A stretch of 64,000 nucleotides of DNA from Burkholderiales bacterium (GCA_026399875.1 JAPLQF010000013.1:1-64000), one strand, 5' to 3'. Shown: positions 10,284 to 20,398, counted from the first letter of the stretch. The notes: a model not told the origin generated them from the sequence alone. Numbers and translations: made by a program.

Positions 10284-11462
10284 TTACAGGCGCTCGACGA
10301 TGGTGACGTTAGCCAGGCCACCGCCTTCGCACATCGTCTGCAGACCATAGCGCTTGCCGCGCTTGTGCAGGGCATGGATCAGGGTGGTCATCAGCTTGGC
10401 GCCCGAGCCGCCCAGAGGATGGCCGAGCGCGATCGCGCCGCCGTTCACATTCAGACGCTCGCGATCGGCGCCGGTGGCCTTGAGCCAGGCAAGCGGCACC
10501 GAGGCGAAGGCTTCATTGACCTCGAAAAGATCGATGTCGTCGATCTTCATGCCGGCCTTCTTGAGCGCACGCTCGGTCGCAGGCAGCGGCGCCTCGAGCA
10601 TGATCACCGGATCATGGCCGATCAGCGTCATGTGATGCACGCGCGCCAGCGGCGTCAGGCCGAGGGTTTTCAGGCCGCGCTCGTTGACCACCAGCAGACC
10701 GGCCGAGCCGTCGCAGATCTGGCTGGCGTTGGCCGCGGTGATCGCGCCGCCTTCCTGCAGGATCTTGACCGCTGAGATGCCGGCCAGGCTGGCATCGAAA
10801 CGGATGCCTTCATCGACGGTGTGCATCTCGGTCGTCACCGTGCCGTCAGCCATGCGAACCGGCAGCGGAATGATCTCGTCGGCAAACGCGCCCGATTTGG
10901 TTGCGGCAATCGCGCGCTGATGGCTCGAGAAGGCGTATTCGTCAAGCTGGTCTTTGGTCAGGCCATATTTCTTGACCATCATCTCGGCGCCGAGGAACTG
11001 GCTGAAATCGGGGCCGGGGTAACGATCGTGAATCGCCTGGCTCATATAGCTGCCCATGCCGTTCTTGGCGGGCAGCGAACTTGGCATGCCCATCGGCACG
11101 CGGCTCATGCTCTCGACGCCGGCGGCAATCACGATATCCATGGTGCCCGACATGACCGCCTGGGCCGCAAACTGCAGGGCCTGTTGCGAAGAGCCGCACT
11201 GGCGATCGACCGAGGTGCCAGGCACGCTCTCGGGCAATTTGGACGCCAGCACCGCATTGCGAGCGACATTGGCTGATTGCTCGCCGGCCTGGCCGACGCA
11301 ACCCATGATCACGTCTTCGACCAGCGCCGGATCGATACCGGTACGGGCGATGAGTGCATCGAGAACCTGTCCGGCGAGGTCGGCCGGGTGCCAGCCCGAC
11401 ATGCGACCGCCCTTGCGACCGCCGGCAGTGCGCGCCGCGGCAACGATGAATGCTTCAGCCAT
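10284..11462 (-). CDS. Thiolase family protein (acetyl-CoA C-acyltransferase)
   Basis: 392 residues, standard thiolase length. The nucleophile is Cys89 in [10 protein letters not shown], His348 is in [10 protein letters not shown], and the second Cys (378) is in the C-terminal CEGGG motif, so the active site is complete. It catalyses thiolytic cleavage or Claisen condensation of 3-ketoacyl-CoA. Start ATG 11462 is preceded by GGAGGAGAC. The icmF gene follows after 44 nt, so n-butyryl-CoA made by IcmF could, after oxidation by enzymes encoded elsewhere, be cleaved to acetyl-CoA here. Chain-length preference cannot be told from the sequence. Confidence 0.92.
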   Translation of the reverse strand: MAEAFIVAAARTAGGRKGGRMSGWHPADLAGQVLDALIARTGIDPALVEDVIMGCVGQAGEQSANVARNAVLASKLPESVPGTSVDRQCGSSQQALQFAAQAVMSGTMDIVIAAGVESMSRVPMGMPSSLPAKNGMGSYMSQAIHDRYPGPDFSQFLGAEMMVKKYGLTKDQLDEYAFSSHQRAIAATKSGAFADEIIPLPVRMADGTVTTEMHTVDEGIRFDASLAGISAVKILQEGGAITAANASQICDGSAGLLVVNERGLKTLGLTPLARVHHMTLIGHDPVIMLEAPLPATERALKKAGMKIDDIDLFEVNEAFASVPLAWLKATGADRERLNVNGGAIALGHPLGGSGAKLMTTLIHALHKRGKRYGLQTMCEGGGLANVTIVERL

Positions 11463-11558
11463 GGTCTTGTCTCCTCCAGAATGAATCCTGCGGTTTTAGC
11501 ATGAAAGTGGTCTGTTCGGCATCCCGGCGGGCGTCGCCGCGCAAGGCTTTGCGCAAGC

Positions 11559-12377
11559 TCAGGACACCTGTTCGGACCCAAAGAGCGGCCCGTGCCAGCG
11601 TTCGGCATTTTCGCGATCGATGATGACGAAAGCGCGGTGCTCGTCGCGATAGGCGAGCACATCGCCAGAGCCGATGTCGAACCACCAGCCGCTCAGCGTG
11701 AGCGTGCCGGCCTCGACCTGGTCACGCACCACCCGATAGGTCATCAAGTGTTCGAGCTGCGCCAGCACATTGAGCTGCGAGAGCTGGTCATGCTCGCTCA
11801 GACTCGGATCGAGCCGGTCGCCACTGGCAAGTCGCCTGGCCGCCGGGTGGGCATGATGCAGCCACTTCGCCAGATTGGGCAGCAGGCTGTCGGCCTTGCC
11901 GCCCAGCACCGCCTTCATCGCGCCGCATTCGGAATGTCCGCAGACGACGATATTCGGCACCTTCAGCACCGAGACCGCGTACTCGATGGCGCTGGCCTCC
12001 GACAGGTCGCCCTCCGAGTGGCCCTGATGGTCGGCAGGCGGCATCAGATTGCCGACATTGCGCACGGTAAAGAGGTCGCCCGGCTCGGTCGAGACCATCA
12101 GGTTGGGTACGACCCGGCTGTCGGCGCAGGTGATGAACAAGGCGTCGGGCATCTGTTCGTAGGCCAGATCGCGAAACCGCTGCGCGTGATCGGGCAGCTT
12201 TTGCTCACGGAATTCGACGATTCCTCGGATGAGTTTTCTCAAGGCGGCGTGCTTTTCGGGGGCATTGACAGGCGATTGACGAGCGATTGACGAGCGATCG
12301 GCAGGCGACATCAGCCAGCCTGCCATCACCGAGCTTAGCATCGGGCGCGTGACGGTCGATGCTGGCGCCTGGGTCAT
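11559..12377 (-). CDS. Beta-class carbonic anhydrase
   Basis: Zinc enzyme for reversible CO2 hydration. The ligands are Cys84, His148 and Cys151 (motifs CADSR and CGHSECGAMK), with Asp86-Arg88 forming the catalytic dyad. The open frame gives 272 residues, about 40-50 more than is usual. The first residues (to about 22) do not look like a signal peptide, and a start at Met23 (base 12311) is a credible alternative. The rest of the family fold is intact, including the C-terminal GWWFDIGSGDVL segment. It lies 96 nt upstream of the thiolase gene on the same strand and is divergent from the crotonase gene. Confidence 0.9.
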   Translation of the reverse strand: MTQAPASTVTRPMLSSVMAGWLMSPADRSSIARQSPVNAPEKHAALRKLIRGIVEFREQKLPDHAQRFRDLAYEQMPDALFITCADSRVVPNLMVSTEPGDLFTVRNVGNLMPPADHQGHSEGDLSEASAIEYAVSVLKVPNIVVCGHSECGAMKAVLGGKADSLLPNLAKWLHHAHPAARRLASGDRLDPSLSEHDQLSQLNVLAQLEHLMTYRVVRDQVEAGTLTLSGWWFDIGSGDVLAYRDEHRAFVIIDRENAERWHGPLFGSEQVS

Positions 12378-12412
12378 CGCGGCCCGAATCGACTTTGCGG
12401 CATCATCTGCCG

Positions 12413-13150
12413 ATGGACACCATCGACTCCGCCCCCCTGCTCGACATCGACGGCCCGCGGGCCACCCTTCGACTGAACCGACCCTCGCAGCACAATCGCA
12501 TCGACCCCGATGATGTGCCGGTGATGCAGGGCTATCTCGATCAGATCCTGGCCCGACCCGAGATCCGCGTGCTGGTGATCGCCTCGAATGGTTCGAAGAG
12601 TTTCAGTTCGGGCTACACCCTGCAGGCGATTCTCGAGCGGCTGCAGGAGCGCGGCTTCGAGGCCTTCCTCGATCGACTCGAGACCCTGCCGCTGCCCACG
12701 ATTGCCGCGATTCATGGCGGCGTCTATGGCGGGGCGACCGACCTTGCCCTGTGCTGCGATCTGCGCATCGGCGTGAGCAGCAGCCGCATGTTCATGCCGG
12801 CTGCAAAGTTCGGGCTGCACTACTACCCGGGCGGCATGCGGCGCTATGTCGAACGGCTCGGTCTGACCGCCTCGACCCGGCTCTTTCTGACAGCGGGCAC
12901 CATCGATTCGGATGAGATGCTGCGCATCGGCTTTCTGACCGAGCGGGTCGAGCCGGATGCGCTCGCTGCTGCCATCGACCGGACGGTGGCCGATCTGGTC
13001 GCCACCGAACCTCTGGCGCTCGCCGCGATGAAACGCAGTCTGGCCGAGCTTGGCACCACACGCGCTGCGGTGGCCCCGATCGAGTCACGCTACCTCGACT
13101 CACTGGCCTCGCCGGCGCTGCACCAGCGTCTGAAGCAGCGTCTCGGCTGA
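12413..13150 (+). CDS. Enoyl-CoA hydratase/isomerase (crotonase) family protein
   Basis: 245 residues from ATG 12413; upstream in-frame codons overlap the divergent gene and add no domain. The crotonase fold is clear: a SFSSGYTL oxyanion-hole segment, then GGVYGGATDLALCCDLRIG and the MFMPAAKFGLHYYPGG helix region. Aligned from memory with rat crotonase, catalytic Glu144 is replaced (GGATD, not GGGCE) and Glu164 is replaced (PAAKF, not PEILL). It may therefore be an isomerase, thioesterase, decarboxylase-type or other crotonase member rather than a true hydratase. Its position opposite the thiolase-icmF unit suggests acyl-CoA work. Confidence 0.83.
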   Translation: MDTIDSAPLLDIDGPRATLRLNRPSQHNRIDPDDVPVMQGYLDQILARPEIRVLVIASNGSKSFSSGYTLQAILERLQERGFEAFLDRLETLPLPTIAAIHGGVYGGATDLALCCDLRIGVSSSRMFMPAAKFGLHYYPGGMRRYVERLGLTASTRLFLTAGTIDSDEMLRIGFLTERVEPDALAAAIDRTVADLVATEPLALAAMKRSLAELGTTRAAVAPIESRYLDSLASPALHQRLKQRLG

Positions 13151-13177
13151 GCTGGTTCCAATCGTTCGCGAGCGCGG

Positions 13178-13660
13178 CTATTTCGTACCCGACAGCCGCG
13201 CCGCCATGGCGAGCCAGCTGGCGCCCACGCTTGCGAGCGCGCCCACACTCAAGACGATGCGCAGCGTCAGAAACCATCGCGGCACCGGCGTGCCGCGATA
13301 CAGGACCAGATCGATGACCAGTGCCGCAAGCAGTCCGAAGAACAGCAGCGGAAGCGCCATATCGATCGGATAGAGGGTCACGATCCAGCAGAAGGCTGCC
13401 GGCGTCACGCCCCAGAACAGCCGCGTTGCCGCCGGTGTATCGACGATCGTGGGCGAGGAAAGGGTCACGCCCCAGTGCACCGCGCCGAGAAAGGTCAGGA
13501 TGGCGGCGGCATAGTGGACCTGCGAGCGCAGCACCCCCGCCAGTTCGACCGGCGGCGACAGCCAGGAAAAAAGCGCCTGCGCCACGAAGGGCAGCAGTCC
13601 GGCCAGCCCCAGGATCCAGGCAAAACGCTTTGTGGCAGGTATATCTCTTGAATCGGACAT
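13178..13660 (-). CDS. DUF3429 family membrane protein
   Basis: 160 residues with about five hydrophobic segments, beginning after a short polar N-terminus. The central GAVHWGVTL segment and the WGVTPAAFCWI segment are what I recognise as the DUF3429 signature. Function is unknown for the family. It lies 14 nt after metW on the same strand, so it is likely the last gene of the metX-metW unit, though no link to methionine synthesis is known. Confidence 0.8.
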   Translation of the reverse strand: MSDSRDIPATKRFAWILGLAGLLPFVAQALFSWLSPPVELAGVLRSQVHYAAAILTFLGAVHWGVTLSSPTIVDTPAATRLFWGVTPAAFCWIVTLYPIDMALPLLFFGLLAALVIDLVLYRGTPVPRWFLTLRIVLSVGALASVGASWLAMAARLSGTK

Positions 13661-13674
13661 GAGAAGGCAAAGCC

Positions 13675-14289
13675 TCAGCGGATGCGGAATCGATAGATTG
13701 CCTGCGTGCAGCGCAAGCCCGGAAGAAAGCCGATCGGCTGTCCGTTGGCCATATAACCGCGGCGAGTGACGACCAGTCCGAGCTTGTCGAGCAGGTCCTC
13801 GAAATCCAGCGGGGTACTCAGATGCAGGTTGGGGGTGTCATACCACTGGTAGGGCATCTCGCGTGACATCGGCATGCGCCCGCGCAGGATCGACATCGCA
13901 TGGGTCCAGTGGCCGAAGTTCGGAAACGACACGATGCCTTCGAGCCCGACCTGACTCATCTCGCGCAGCACCCGCTCGGTATGCTTGGTCGCCTGAATCG
14001 CCATCGACAGGACCACCACGTCGAAACGGCTGCCGGCAAACATGTCGAGCCCGGCTTCGATGTTCTGCTGGATCACATCCACACCGCGGTGAGCACAGGC
14101 CAGCACCTGGGCGTCGTCGATTTCGACGCCATAGCCGCTGCAGCCTTTGGCATGCTGAAGATGATCGAGCAGCGCGCCATCACCGCAACCCAGATCGAGC
14201 ACACGCGAGCCGGGCGCGATCCAGTCGGCAATCTCGGCGAGGTCCGGCCTCAGACCATGACGATCGAGGGCACGCTGGGTCAGGTTCAT
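13675..14289 (-). CDS. metW: MetW, methionine biosynthesis protein
   Basis: 204 residues, a class I SAM-methyltransferase-like fold with the glycine-rich motif [12 protein letters not shown] near residues 31-42. MetW proteins are encoded beside metX in many proteobacteria and are needed for full homoserine acyltransferase function, probably as a partner of MetX. The gene overlaps the metX stop by 4 nt, so the two are translationally coupled. The C-terminal part ([25 protein letters not shown]) matches the family. Confidence 0.94.
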   Translation of the reverse strand: MNLTQRALDRHGLRPDLAEIADWIAPGSRVLDLGCGDGALLDHLQHAKGCSGYGVEIDDAQVLACAHRGVDVIQQNIEAGLDMFAGSRFDVVVLSMAIQATKHTERVLREMSQVGLEGIVSFPNFGHWTHAMSILRGRMPMSREMPYQWYDTPNLHLSTPLDFEDLLDKLGLVVTRRGYMANGQPIGFLPGLRCTQAIYRFRIR

Positions 14290-15443
14290 GTCGCAAGCCC
14301 CGTGGCAATCCGATCGAAATAGGCCCTCATCAACGCGTGATAGCGCGAGTCATCGAGCAGGAAGGCGTCGTGTCCATGCGGCGCATCGATCTCGGCGTAG
14401 GTCACCCGCCGGCGATTGGCCAGCAAGGCGGCCACGATCTCGCGACTGCGCTCGGGCGCAAATCGCCAGTCAGTCGAAAACGAAGCCAGCAGGAAATCAC
14501 ATCGGGCCGGTGCAAGCGCCGCGGCCAGATCGCCGCCGTGTTCGCGGGCCGGATCGAAATAATCGAGCGCACGGGTGATCAGCAGATAGGTATTGGCGTC
14601 GAAATAGCGCGAGAACTTCTCGCCCTGATAGCGCAGATAGGACTCGATCTCGAACTCGACATCGAAGGTGAACTGGTAATCGTTGCCAGGCGAGGCGTCC
14701 TGCGCCGGGCGCCTGAGCGTGCGGCCGAAGCGCTCGGCCATGGTGTCGTCGGACAGATAGGTGATGTGGCCGATCATGCGTGCCACCTGCAGGCCGCGCG
14801 CCGGCAGGGTATCGAAGTCGTAGAAGCGTCCGCCGTGAAAGTCGGGATCGGTCACGATCGCTCGCCGCGCCACTTCGTTGAAGGCAATGTTTTGCGCCGA
14901 CAGCCGGGGCGCGGTCGCAATCGCCACGCAGTGCGCCAGGCGATCCGGAAAAAGCGTGCTCCACGCGAGCGCCTGCATCCCGCCGAGCGACCCGCCGATC
15001 ACCGCGGCAAATCGTTCGATTCCGAGCGCATCGGCCAGTCGTGCCTGGGCATTGACCCAGTCCTCGACGGTCACGACCGGAAAATCAGGCCCATAGGGCT
15101 TGCCGGTGGCCGGGTTTGGCGACATCGGTCCGGTCGAGCCGAAGCAGGAGCCGAGGTTGTTCACACCGATCACGAAAAACTGGTCTGTATCGACCGGCTT
15201 GCCCGGGCCGACCATGTTGTCCCACCAGCCGATGTCCTTGGCGTCGCTCGCACTGACGCCTGCCACATGATGCGAAGCATTGAGCGCATGGCAGACCAGC
15301 ACCGCATTCGAGCGCGAGGCGTTCAGACGACCATAGGTCTCATAGACCAACTCGTACTGATCGATCGACGCGCCGCTGGACAGCGCGAGCGGCGCATCGA
15401 AACGCAGGCGTTGCGGGGTGGTCACCCCGACCGAATCGGTCAT
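14286..15443 (-). CDS. metX: Homoserine O-acyltransferase MetX (probably succinyl-type)
   Basis: 385 residues from ATG 15443; the open frame runs to a GTG at 15521, but family members begin near this Met ([13 protein letters not shown]). Alpha/beta-hydrolase fold with nucleophile Ser in GGSLGGMQ, Asp in STDWRF and His in PHGHDAF. It transfers an acyl group from acyl-CoA to homoserine, the committed step to methionine. From family knowledge, betaproteobacterial MetX paired with MetW is usually assigned as a succinyltransferase (MetXS); acetyl-CoA use cannot be excluded from sequence alone. Overlap with metW points to one operon. Confidence 0.93.
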   Translation of the reverse strand: MTDSVGVTTPQRLRFDAPLALSSGASIDQYELVYETYGRLNASRSNAVLVCHALNASHHVAGVSASDAKDIGWWDNMVGPGKPVDTDQFFVIGVNNLGSCFGSTGPMSPNPATGKPYGPDFPVVTVEDWVNAQARLADALGIERFAAVIGGSLGGMQALAWSTLFPDRLAHCVAIATAPRLSAQNIAFNEVARRAIVTDPDFHGGRFYDFDTLPARGLQVARMIGHITYLSDDTMAERFGRTLRRPAQDASPGNDYQFTFDVEFEIESYLRYQGEKFSRYFDANTYLLITRALDYFDPAREHGGDLAAALAPARCDFLLASFSTDWRFAPERSREIVAALLANRRRVTYAEIDAPHGHDAFLLDDSRYHALMRAYFDRIATGLAT

Positions 15444-15706
15444 CAGGTCAATCCGTGGAAGTATGGCGCCCCGACCGTCGTCGGGCACTGAAGCGACCGG
15501 CTTGCCGCGGCGCTCGGGCACAGGAGGCTTTTCCTGTACACCGCTTTAGCCGCATTTTTTAGGCGCCCGCAAGCTGGTCACAAATCGGCGCGGGGCTCAC
15601 CTTAGCGGGGCGGCCGCGGGGTGTCAACGCGGCCCTGCCGTGGACCCGCTTGCTGCACCGCTGCTGCACAGCGCCGTGCGGCAGCCGCACTGGAGCCATG
15701 AGCGGC

Positions 15707-17373
15707 TCAGTTTTCGCGCAGACGCCTGAGCCCGGCCTGGACCTTGACCGGATCATCTGACCCCAGCAGCCGCGAGACACGCGTGCGAAGTCGGGCCGCA
15801 TCGCAGCGAAGAATCTCGCGCTTGACCCGCAACAGACTCGCCGGATGCATCGAGAAAGACCGCAACCGGCCCGCACGGCCGCACGGATGGTCTGCGACAC
15901 CAGGTGCAGCACCGCCGGATGGAAGGGGTCATAGAGTGATGCGACCGCATGATCGGTGCGGTCGATCGCCAGGGTGTACTGGATCAGGTCATTGGTGCCG
16001 ATCGACAGAAAATCGAGACGTCGGGCGAACATGCCGGCGGTGAGCGCCGCCGCAGGCACCTCGATCATGCCGCCCACCGGTACCTCGGGCCCTGATCGCC
16101 GGGTGCGCACCGACACCTGCTCACGCGCCTGGGCGATCAGCCGCAATGACTGCTCGACCTCATGACCATGGACGAGCATCGGTATCAGCAGACGGACAGG
16201 CCCGTGCTCGGCCGCGCGATGAATCGCACGCAACTGCTCCAGAAACATATCGGGCTCGGCGAGGCTATAGCGGATTGCCCGCTGGCCGAGCGCCGGGTTG
16301 GCAGCCGCCGCCTGATCATGGCCTTCGTCATCGCCGCGCAAGGGCTTGTCGGCACCGATGTCGATGGTTCTGATCGTGACCGGGCGGCCTCGCATCGCAA
16401 TGACCGCGGCGGCATAAGCCTCGTATTGCTCGTCTTCGCCCGGCCGGTCGTCGCGATTCATGAACATGAATTCGGTGCGAAACAGTCCGATACCGGCCGC
16501 ACCCGCCTCGATCGCCTGCTCGGCCTCGGCCGGCAGCTCGATGTTGGCATGCAGCTCGATCGGAACACGGTCGACGGTCGCCGTGGGCACATGCACCAGC
16601 CGCCCGAGCTGCTTGCGCTCGAGCAGGCCCAACATCATGCGGTGCCGATACTCCTCGAGCACGATGGCGTCGGGCGCAACCATCAGCACGCCCGCGTCGC
16701 CGTCGAGCACCACCCAGTCATCGTCACGAACCAGCAGACTGCCGGTGTTCAGCCCGACCACCGCCGGCACATTCATGCTGCGCGCCAGAATCGCGGTGTG
16801 CGAGGCGGTGCCGCCGAGGTCGAGCGCGAAGCCACCGGCCTGTTTCAGGTGCAGCATGTCGGCCGGCGCAACATCATGGGCAATGAAGACCAGCGGCACG
16901 TCGCCCGGCTTGGGCCGCTCGGGCAATCGGCGGCCAGATCCGGAAAGCGCCTTGAGCACCCGATCGGCAACCTGCGTCAGATCACGGCCGCGCTCGCGCA
17001 GATAGGCATCCTCGAACTGTTCGAATTGCGCAGCCAGGTGTTCGACCTGCGCGAAGAACGCCCACTCGGCATTCTGGCCATGCAGCTCGACCGCCAGTCG
17101 CGTTTGCTCGACCAGCGACGGGTCTTCGAGCATCATCGCGTGGATCTGCAGCAAAGCCTGAGCCTCGGGTGGCGCATCGACTGGCAACTGTTCGCCGAGA
17201 TTGGCCAGCTCGAGCCTCACCACGTCGATCGCGCGGTCGAGCCGACCGAGTTCGGCGGCACGCTGCTCGGGCGTGATGCGATAACGCGGCACATCGATCA
17301 GCCGAGATTCGAGCACGACCGCACGGCCGACGACGATGCCGCCGCCGATGCCGGTACCGTGAAGGCTGAACAT
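15707..17373 (-). pseudogene. ptsI: PTS enzyme I (PtsI), damaged by a ~70-nt deletion removing the Cys loop
   Basis: Phosphoenolpyruvate-protein phosphotransferase, first step of the PTS. The N-terminal and swivelling domains are intact, with phospho-acceptor His192 in GGTASHTAIL, and the TIM barrel reads normally to TIRAAVRAG (Gly503). The frame then shifts. The expected continuation (LRSFSMHPASLL to RRLREN and a stop at 15707-15709) is present in another frame. The segment missing between them should hold the CGEMAGD loop with the catalytic Cys. The frame offset requires a loss of 1 modulo 3, which fits 70 nt, at about 15865-15868. As read, translation runs on to 15559 in the wrong frame. 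It sits 19 nt after ptsH. Either the gene is inactivated or the assembly is wrong here. Confidence 0.85.
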
Positions 17374-17392
17374 GGTGTGTGCGCCGCCGGTC

Positions 17393-17686
17393 TCAGCGCT
17401 CGGGCGGATCGGCCGGGCTCACGCCCTCCCCGAATCCCGAGCCGACCAGGTCGAGGAGCGCCGCAAGCGCCGCATCCTCATCGGGGCCGTCGACATCGAT
17501 AACCAGGTTTGCCCCGCGCGCCGCCGCGAGCATCATGACGCCCATGATGCTTTTGGCATTGACGCGACGGCTGCCCTTGCTGATCCAGACATCGGACTTG
17601 AAGCGACTCGCCAGCTGGCTGAGCGCGGCTGAGGGCCGGGCATGCAGACCCAGCTTGTTCACGACCACCACCGTTGCCTTTTTCAT
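17393..17686 (-). CDS. ptsH: HPr phosphocarrier protein
   Basis: 97 residues from ATG 17686 (MKKATVVVVNKLGLHARPSA). The active-site His lies in GLHARPSA and the regulatory-site region reads SIMGVMML, as in HPr. It accepts phosphate from EI and passes it to EIIA proteins. The start overlaps the EIIA stop by 4 nt, so the two are coupled. The C-terminus is about 8 residues longer than usual, ending Pro/Glu-rich. With the adjacent ptsI damaged, its phosphorylation would need another EI. Confidence 0.93.
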   Translation of the reverse strand: MKKATVVVVNKLGLHARPSAALSQLASRFKSDVWISKGSRRVNAKSIMGVMMLAAARGANLVIDVDGPDEDAALAALLDLVGSGFGEGVSPADPPER

Positions 17687-18093
17687 CCGGGATTCTCGTC
17701 GGGGTCCAGAGCATGCACCGTGCGAATCGTCTCGCGAACGCCATCGAGCAGCTTGTCGGTCACTTCTTCGAGCGCCCCGCGCCGATGGGTGATGGCCTTT
17801 ACGAGCAGCGGCAGGTTGACACCGGCGATGACGGTGATGCGATTGGGTTCGGCCAGGCAAGCGGCGATGCGCGCGGGTGTCGCGCCATAGAGATCGGTCA
17901 GCACGATCGCACCAGTACCGTCATTGATGCGTTTGAGCAGCTCGCGTGCTGCGCCGAGCGCAAGCTCGGGGTCTTCATCGGGAATGACATCAAGCGCGGC
18001 CAGTTGCGGTGGCAGACGCCCGAAGATGTGACGGGTGCAATGCAGCAGCGCCGTGCCCAGCGGCTCATGCGAGATGAGCAGGATGCCGATCAT
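17683..18093 (-). CDS. PTS EIIA component, mannose/fructose family
   Basis: 136-residue EIIA(Man)-type protein with phospho-acceptor His9 in LISHEPLG. No EIIB or EIIC gene is nearby, so this looks like the regulatory PTS found in many betaproteobacteria, where phosphorylation of EIIA reports carbon status rather than driving sugar uptake. The frame overlaps gshB (4 nt upstream) and ptsH (4 nt downstream), forming a tightly coupled run. Confidence 0.9.
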   Translation of the reverse strand: MIGILLISHEPLGTALLHCTRHIFGRLPPQLAALDVIPDEDPELALGAARELLKRINDGTGAIVLTDLYGATPARIAACLAEPNRITVIAGVNLPLLVKAITHRRGALEEVTDKLLDGVRETIRTVHALDPDENPG

Positions 18094-19064
18094 ACGATGC
18101 GCACCGCCTCGCGCTCGAGAGACTCAAGGAACAGTGCGGCGACATCGAAACCGGTCTGGTCGGCAATCTCGCGAAAGCAGGTCGGACTGGTGACATTGAT
18201 CTCGGTGAGGCTGTCGCCGATGACATCGAGCCCGACCAGAAACAGGCCACGTGCCCACAGACGCGGCGCGAGCCACTCTGCGATCTCGCGGTCGCGCGCC
18301 GACAGCGGCTGCGCCCGGCCGGTCCCGCCAGCGGCCAGATTGCCCCGGGCCTCGCCGGCCTTGGGCACCCGCGCCAGCGCATAGGGCACAACCTGCCCGC
18401 CAATCAGCAGCACCCGCTTGTCACCCTCGGCGATGGCAGGCAGATAGCGCTGGGCCATCACGCTGCGGGCACCAAACTGATTCAGCGTCTCGATGATCAC
18501 CGACAGATTGGGATCGTCGCTGCGCGCCCGGAAGATCGATGCGCCGCCCATGCCGTCGAGCAGCTTGAAAACCGCTTCGCCATGATGCTCGGCGAAGGCG
18601 CGCAGCTTGACCGGATCACGGGTCACGATGGTGGGCGCGGTGAATTGCGCGAACTCGGCGATCGAATACTTCTCACCATGGTCGCGGATCGCCTTGGGAT
18701 CGTTGAACACCTTTGCCCCCTCGCGCTTGCCATGCTCGAGCAGCCAGGTGGCATAAACATATTCCTGATCGAAGGGCGGGTCCTTGCGCATCAGGACCGC
18801 ATCGAAGTCGCTCAGGCGCGAGGTCACCGATTCGGCGCAGCGATACCAGTCGTGCGGATCATGGCCGGGATCGCCAAGCTGCGGCCCAGTGAGCGTGAGC
18901 GCAGACGCATCGGCCCAGACATGGCCGTCGGCCAGCCACAGTTGCGGGACTTCGCACACCACAATCGAGTGACCGCGCGCCGCGGCCGCCATCATGATGG
19001 CGTAGGTCGAATCCTTGTAGGTCTTGATCGACTCCAGCGGGTCGAGAACAATAAGAATGCGCAT
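18090..19064 (-). CDS. gshB: Glutathione synthetase
   Basis: 324 residues, ATP-grasp family and normal GshB length. The N-terminus (MRILIVLDPLESIKTYKDST) and later motifs FKLLDGMGGAS, RYLPAIAEGDKR and NVTSPTCFREI match the family. It joins gamma-glutamylcysteine and glycine using ATP. The gshA gene is immediately upstream (41 nt), so the two steps of glutathione synthesis are cotranscribed, with the PTS genes following. Confidence 0.95.
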   Translation of the reverse strand: MRILIVLDPLESIKTYKDSTYAIMMAAAARGHSIVVCEVPQLWLADGHVWADASALTLTGPQLGDPGHDPHDWYRCAESVTSRLSDFDAVLMRKDPPFDQEYVYATWLLEHGKREGAKVFNDPKAIRDHGEKYSIAEFAQFTAPTIVTRDPVKLRAFAEHHGEAVFKLLDGMGGASIFRARSDDPNLSVIIETLNQFGARSVMAQRYLPAIAEGDKRVLLIGGQVVPYALARVPKAGEARGNLAAGGTGRAQPLSARDREIAEWLAPRLWARGLFLVGLDVIGDSLTEINVTSPTCFREIADQTGFDVAALFLESLEREAVRIV

Positions 19065-19105
19065 GGGATGGGCTGCCCTTCTGGAGAGAGAGACCGCGCG
19101 GACCT

Positions 19106-20398
19106 TCAGCCAGCTCGGTCTTGATTCGGGTCGGTCTGTTCGAGTTCGAGCGAGGCAGCAAGCAGCGCCAGCCGGGCGACCACACCATAGGCATAGAAGC
19201 GGTTGGGCGGACAGTCGACGGTCGCGCCAGCATCGGGCTGGTTGCAGGGCGCAGCGAACGGCAGCGGCACGAAGTGGGCGCCGGGCGAATTGAGGTTTTC
19301 ATCGCGACCACGTTCGGCATTGACTCGATAAAAGCCACCGACGACATAACGGTCGACCATATAGACCACCGGCTCGGCGACACCATCTTCGACGGTTTCG
19401 ATGGTGGGCACGCCTTCCTGGATGATGACCTCGCTGACCTCGAGGCCCTCCTTGACCACCGCCATCTTGTTGCGCTGGCGGCGATTGAGGTTCTGAACTT
19501 CGGAGGCATCCTTGACCGTCATGACACCCATGCCATAGGTGCCGGCATCGGCCTTGACGATCACGAAGGGCGTCGCGTCGATCTGATATTCCTTGTACTT
19601 CGCGCGGATGCGCTGCAGCGTGACATCGACCTGTTCGGCCAGTTGCGCCTCACCCTCACGAGCATGGAAATCGAGACCCGAGCTGCCGGCAAAATAAGGA
19701 TTCACCAGCCAGGGGTCGACCTCGAGCATGGCACCGAAGTCCCGAGCAACGACATCGTAGGCCGCAAAATGATTGGTTTTGCGCCGCACCGCCCACCCGG
19801 CATGCAGGGGCGGCAAAAGGATCTGCCCATGCAGCCCACCGAGCACCTCGGGTATACCCGCCGACAGATCGTTGTTGAGCAGGATGGCGCAGGGGTCGAA
19901 ATCCTTCAGACCGACACGGCCCTCACGGCGCACCAGCGGCTCGACCGTGAGCGACTGGCCATCGGGCAGCTCCAGGCGCGTCGGCTCAAGCACCTCAGGG
20001 TTGAGCGACCCGAGTCTCACGGTCAGGCCGGTCTGACGCAGCAAGGCCTGAATACGAAGAACATTCTGCAGGTAGAAGGTGTTGCGGGTGTGGTTCTCGG
20101 GGATCAGCAGCAGATTGCTCGCATCAGGGCAATATTTCTCGATCGCCGACATCGCCGCCTGGACCGCCAGCGGCAGGGCTTCGGTCGACAGGTTGTTGAA
20201 GCCACCCGGATAGAGATTGGTGTCGACCGGCGCGAGCTTGAAGCCGGCATTGCGCAAATCGACCGAGCCATAAAAGGGCGGCGTGTGCTCCTGCCACTGG
20301 AGACGAAACCACCGTTCGATGCGGGGTGTTGCGTCGAGAAACTTGCGTTCCAGCTCGAGCAGCGGGCCAGTCAGTGAGGTGATGAAATGAGGAACCAT
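19106..20398 (-). CDS. gshA: Glutamate-cysteine ligase (betaproteobacterial/Acidithiobacillus type)
   Basis: 430 residues. This is the non-E. coli type of GshA (TIGR02049-like), recognised by its N-terminus (MVPHFITSLTGPLLELE), the central VDTNLYPGGFNNL and GTYGMGVMTV motifs, and its pairing with gshB. It makes gamma-glutamylcysteine, the first step of glutathione synthesis. It is probably the first gene of a run continuing to metW or DUF3429: gshA, gshB, EIIA, ptsH and ptsI lie within a few tens of bases of each other, while the gap to metX is larger. Confidence 0.92.
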   Translation of the reverse strand: MVPHFITSLTGPLLELERKFLDATPRIERWFRLQWQEHTPPFYGSVDLRNAGFKLAPVDTNLYPGGFNNLSTEALPLAVQAAMSAIEKYCPDASNLLLIPENHTRNTFYLQNVLRIQALLRQTGLTVRLGSLNPEVLEPTRLELPDGQSLTVEPLVRREGRVGLKDFDPCAILLNNDLSAGIPEVLGGLHGQILLPPLHAGWAVRRKTNHFAAYDVVARDFGAMLEVDPWLVNPYFAGSSGLDFHAREGEAQLAEQVDVTLQRIRAKYKEYQIDATPFVIVKADAGTYGMGVMTVKDASEVQNLNRRQRNKMAVVKEGLEVSEVIIQEGVPTIETVEDGVAEPVVYMVDRYVVGGFYRVNAERGRDENLNSPGAHFVPLPFAAPCNQPDAGATVDCPPNRFYAYGVVARLALLAASLELEQTDPNQDRAG

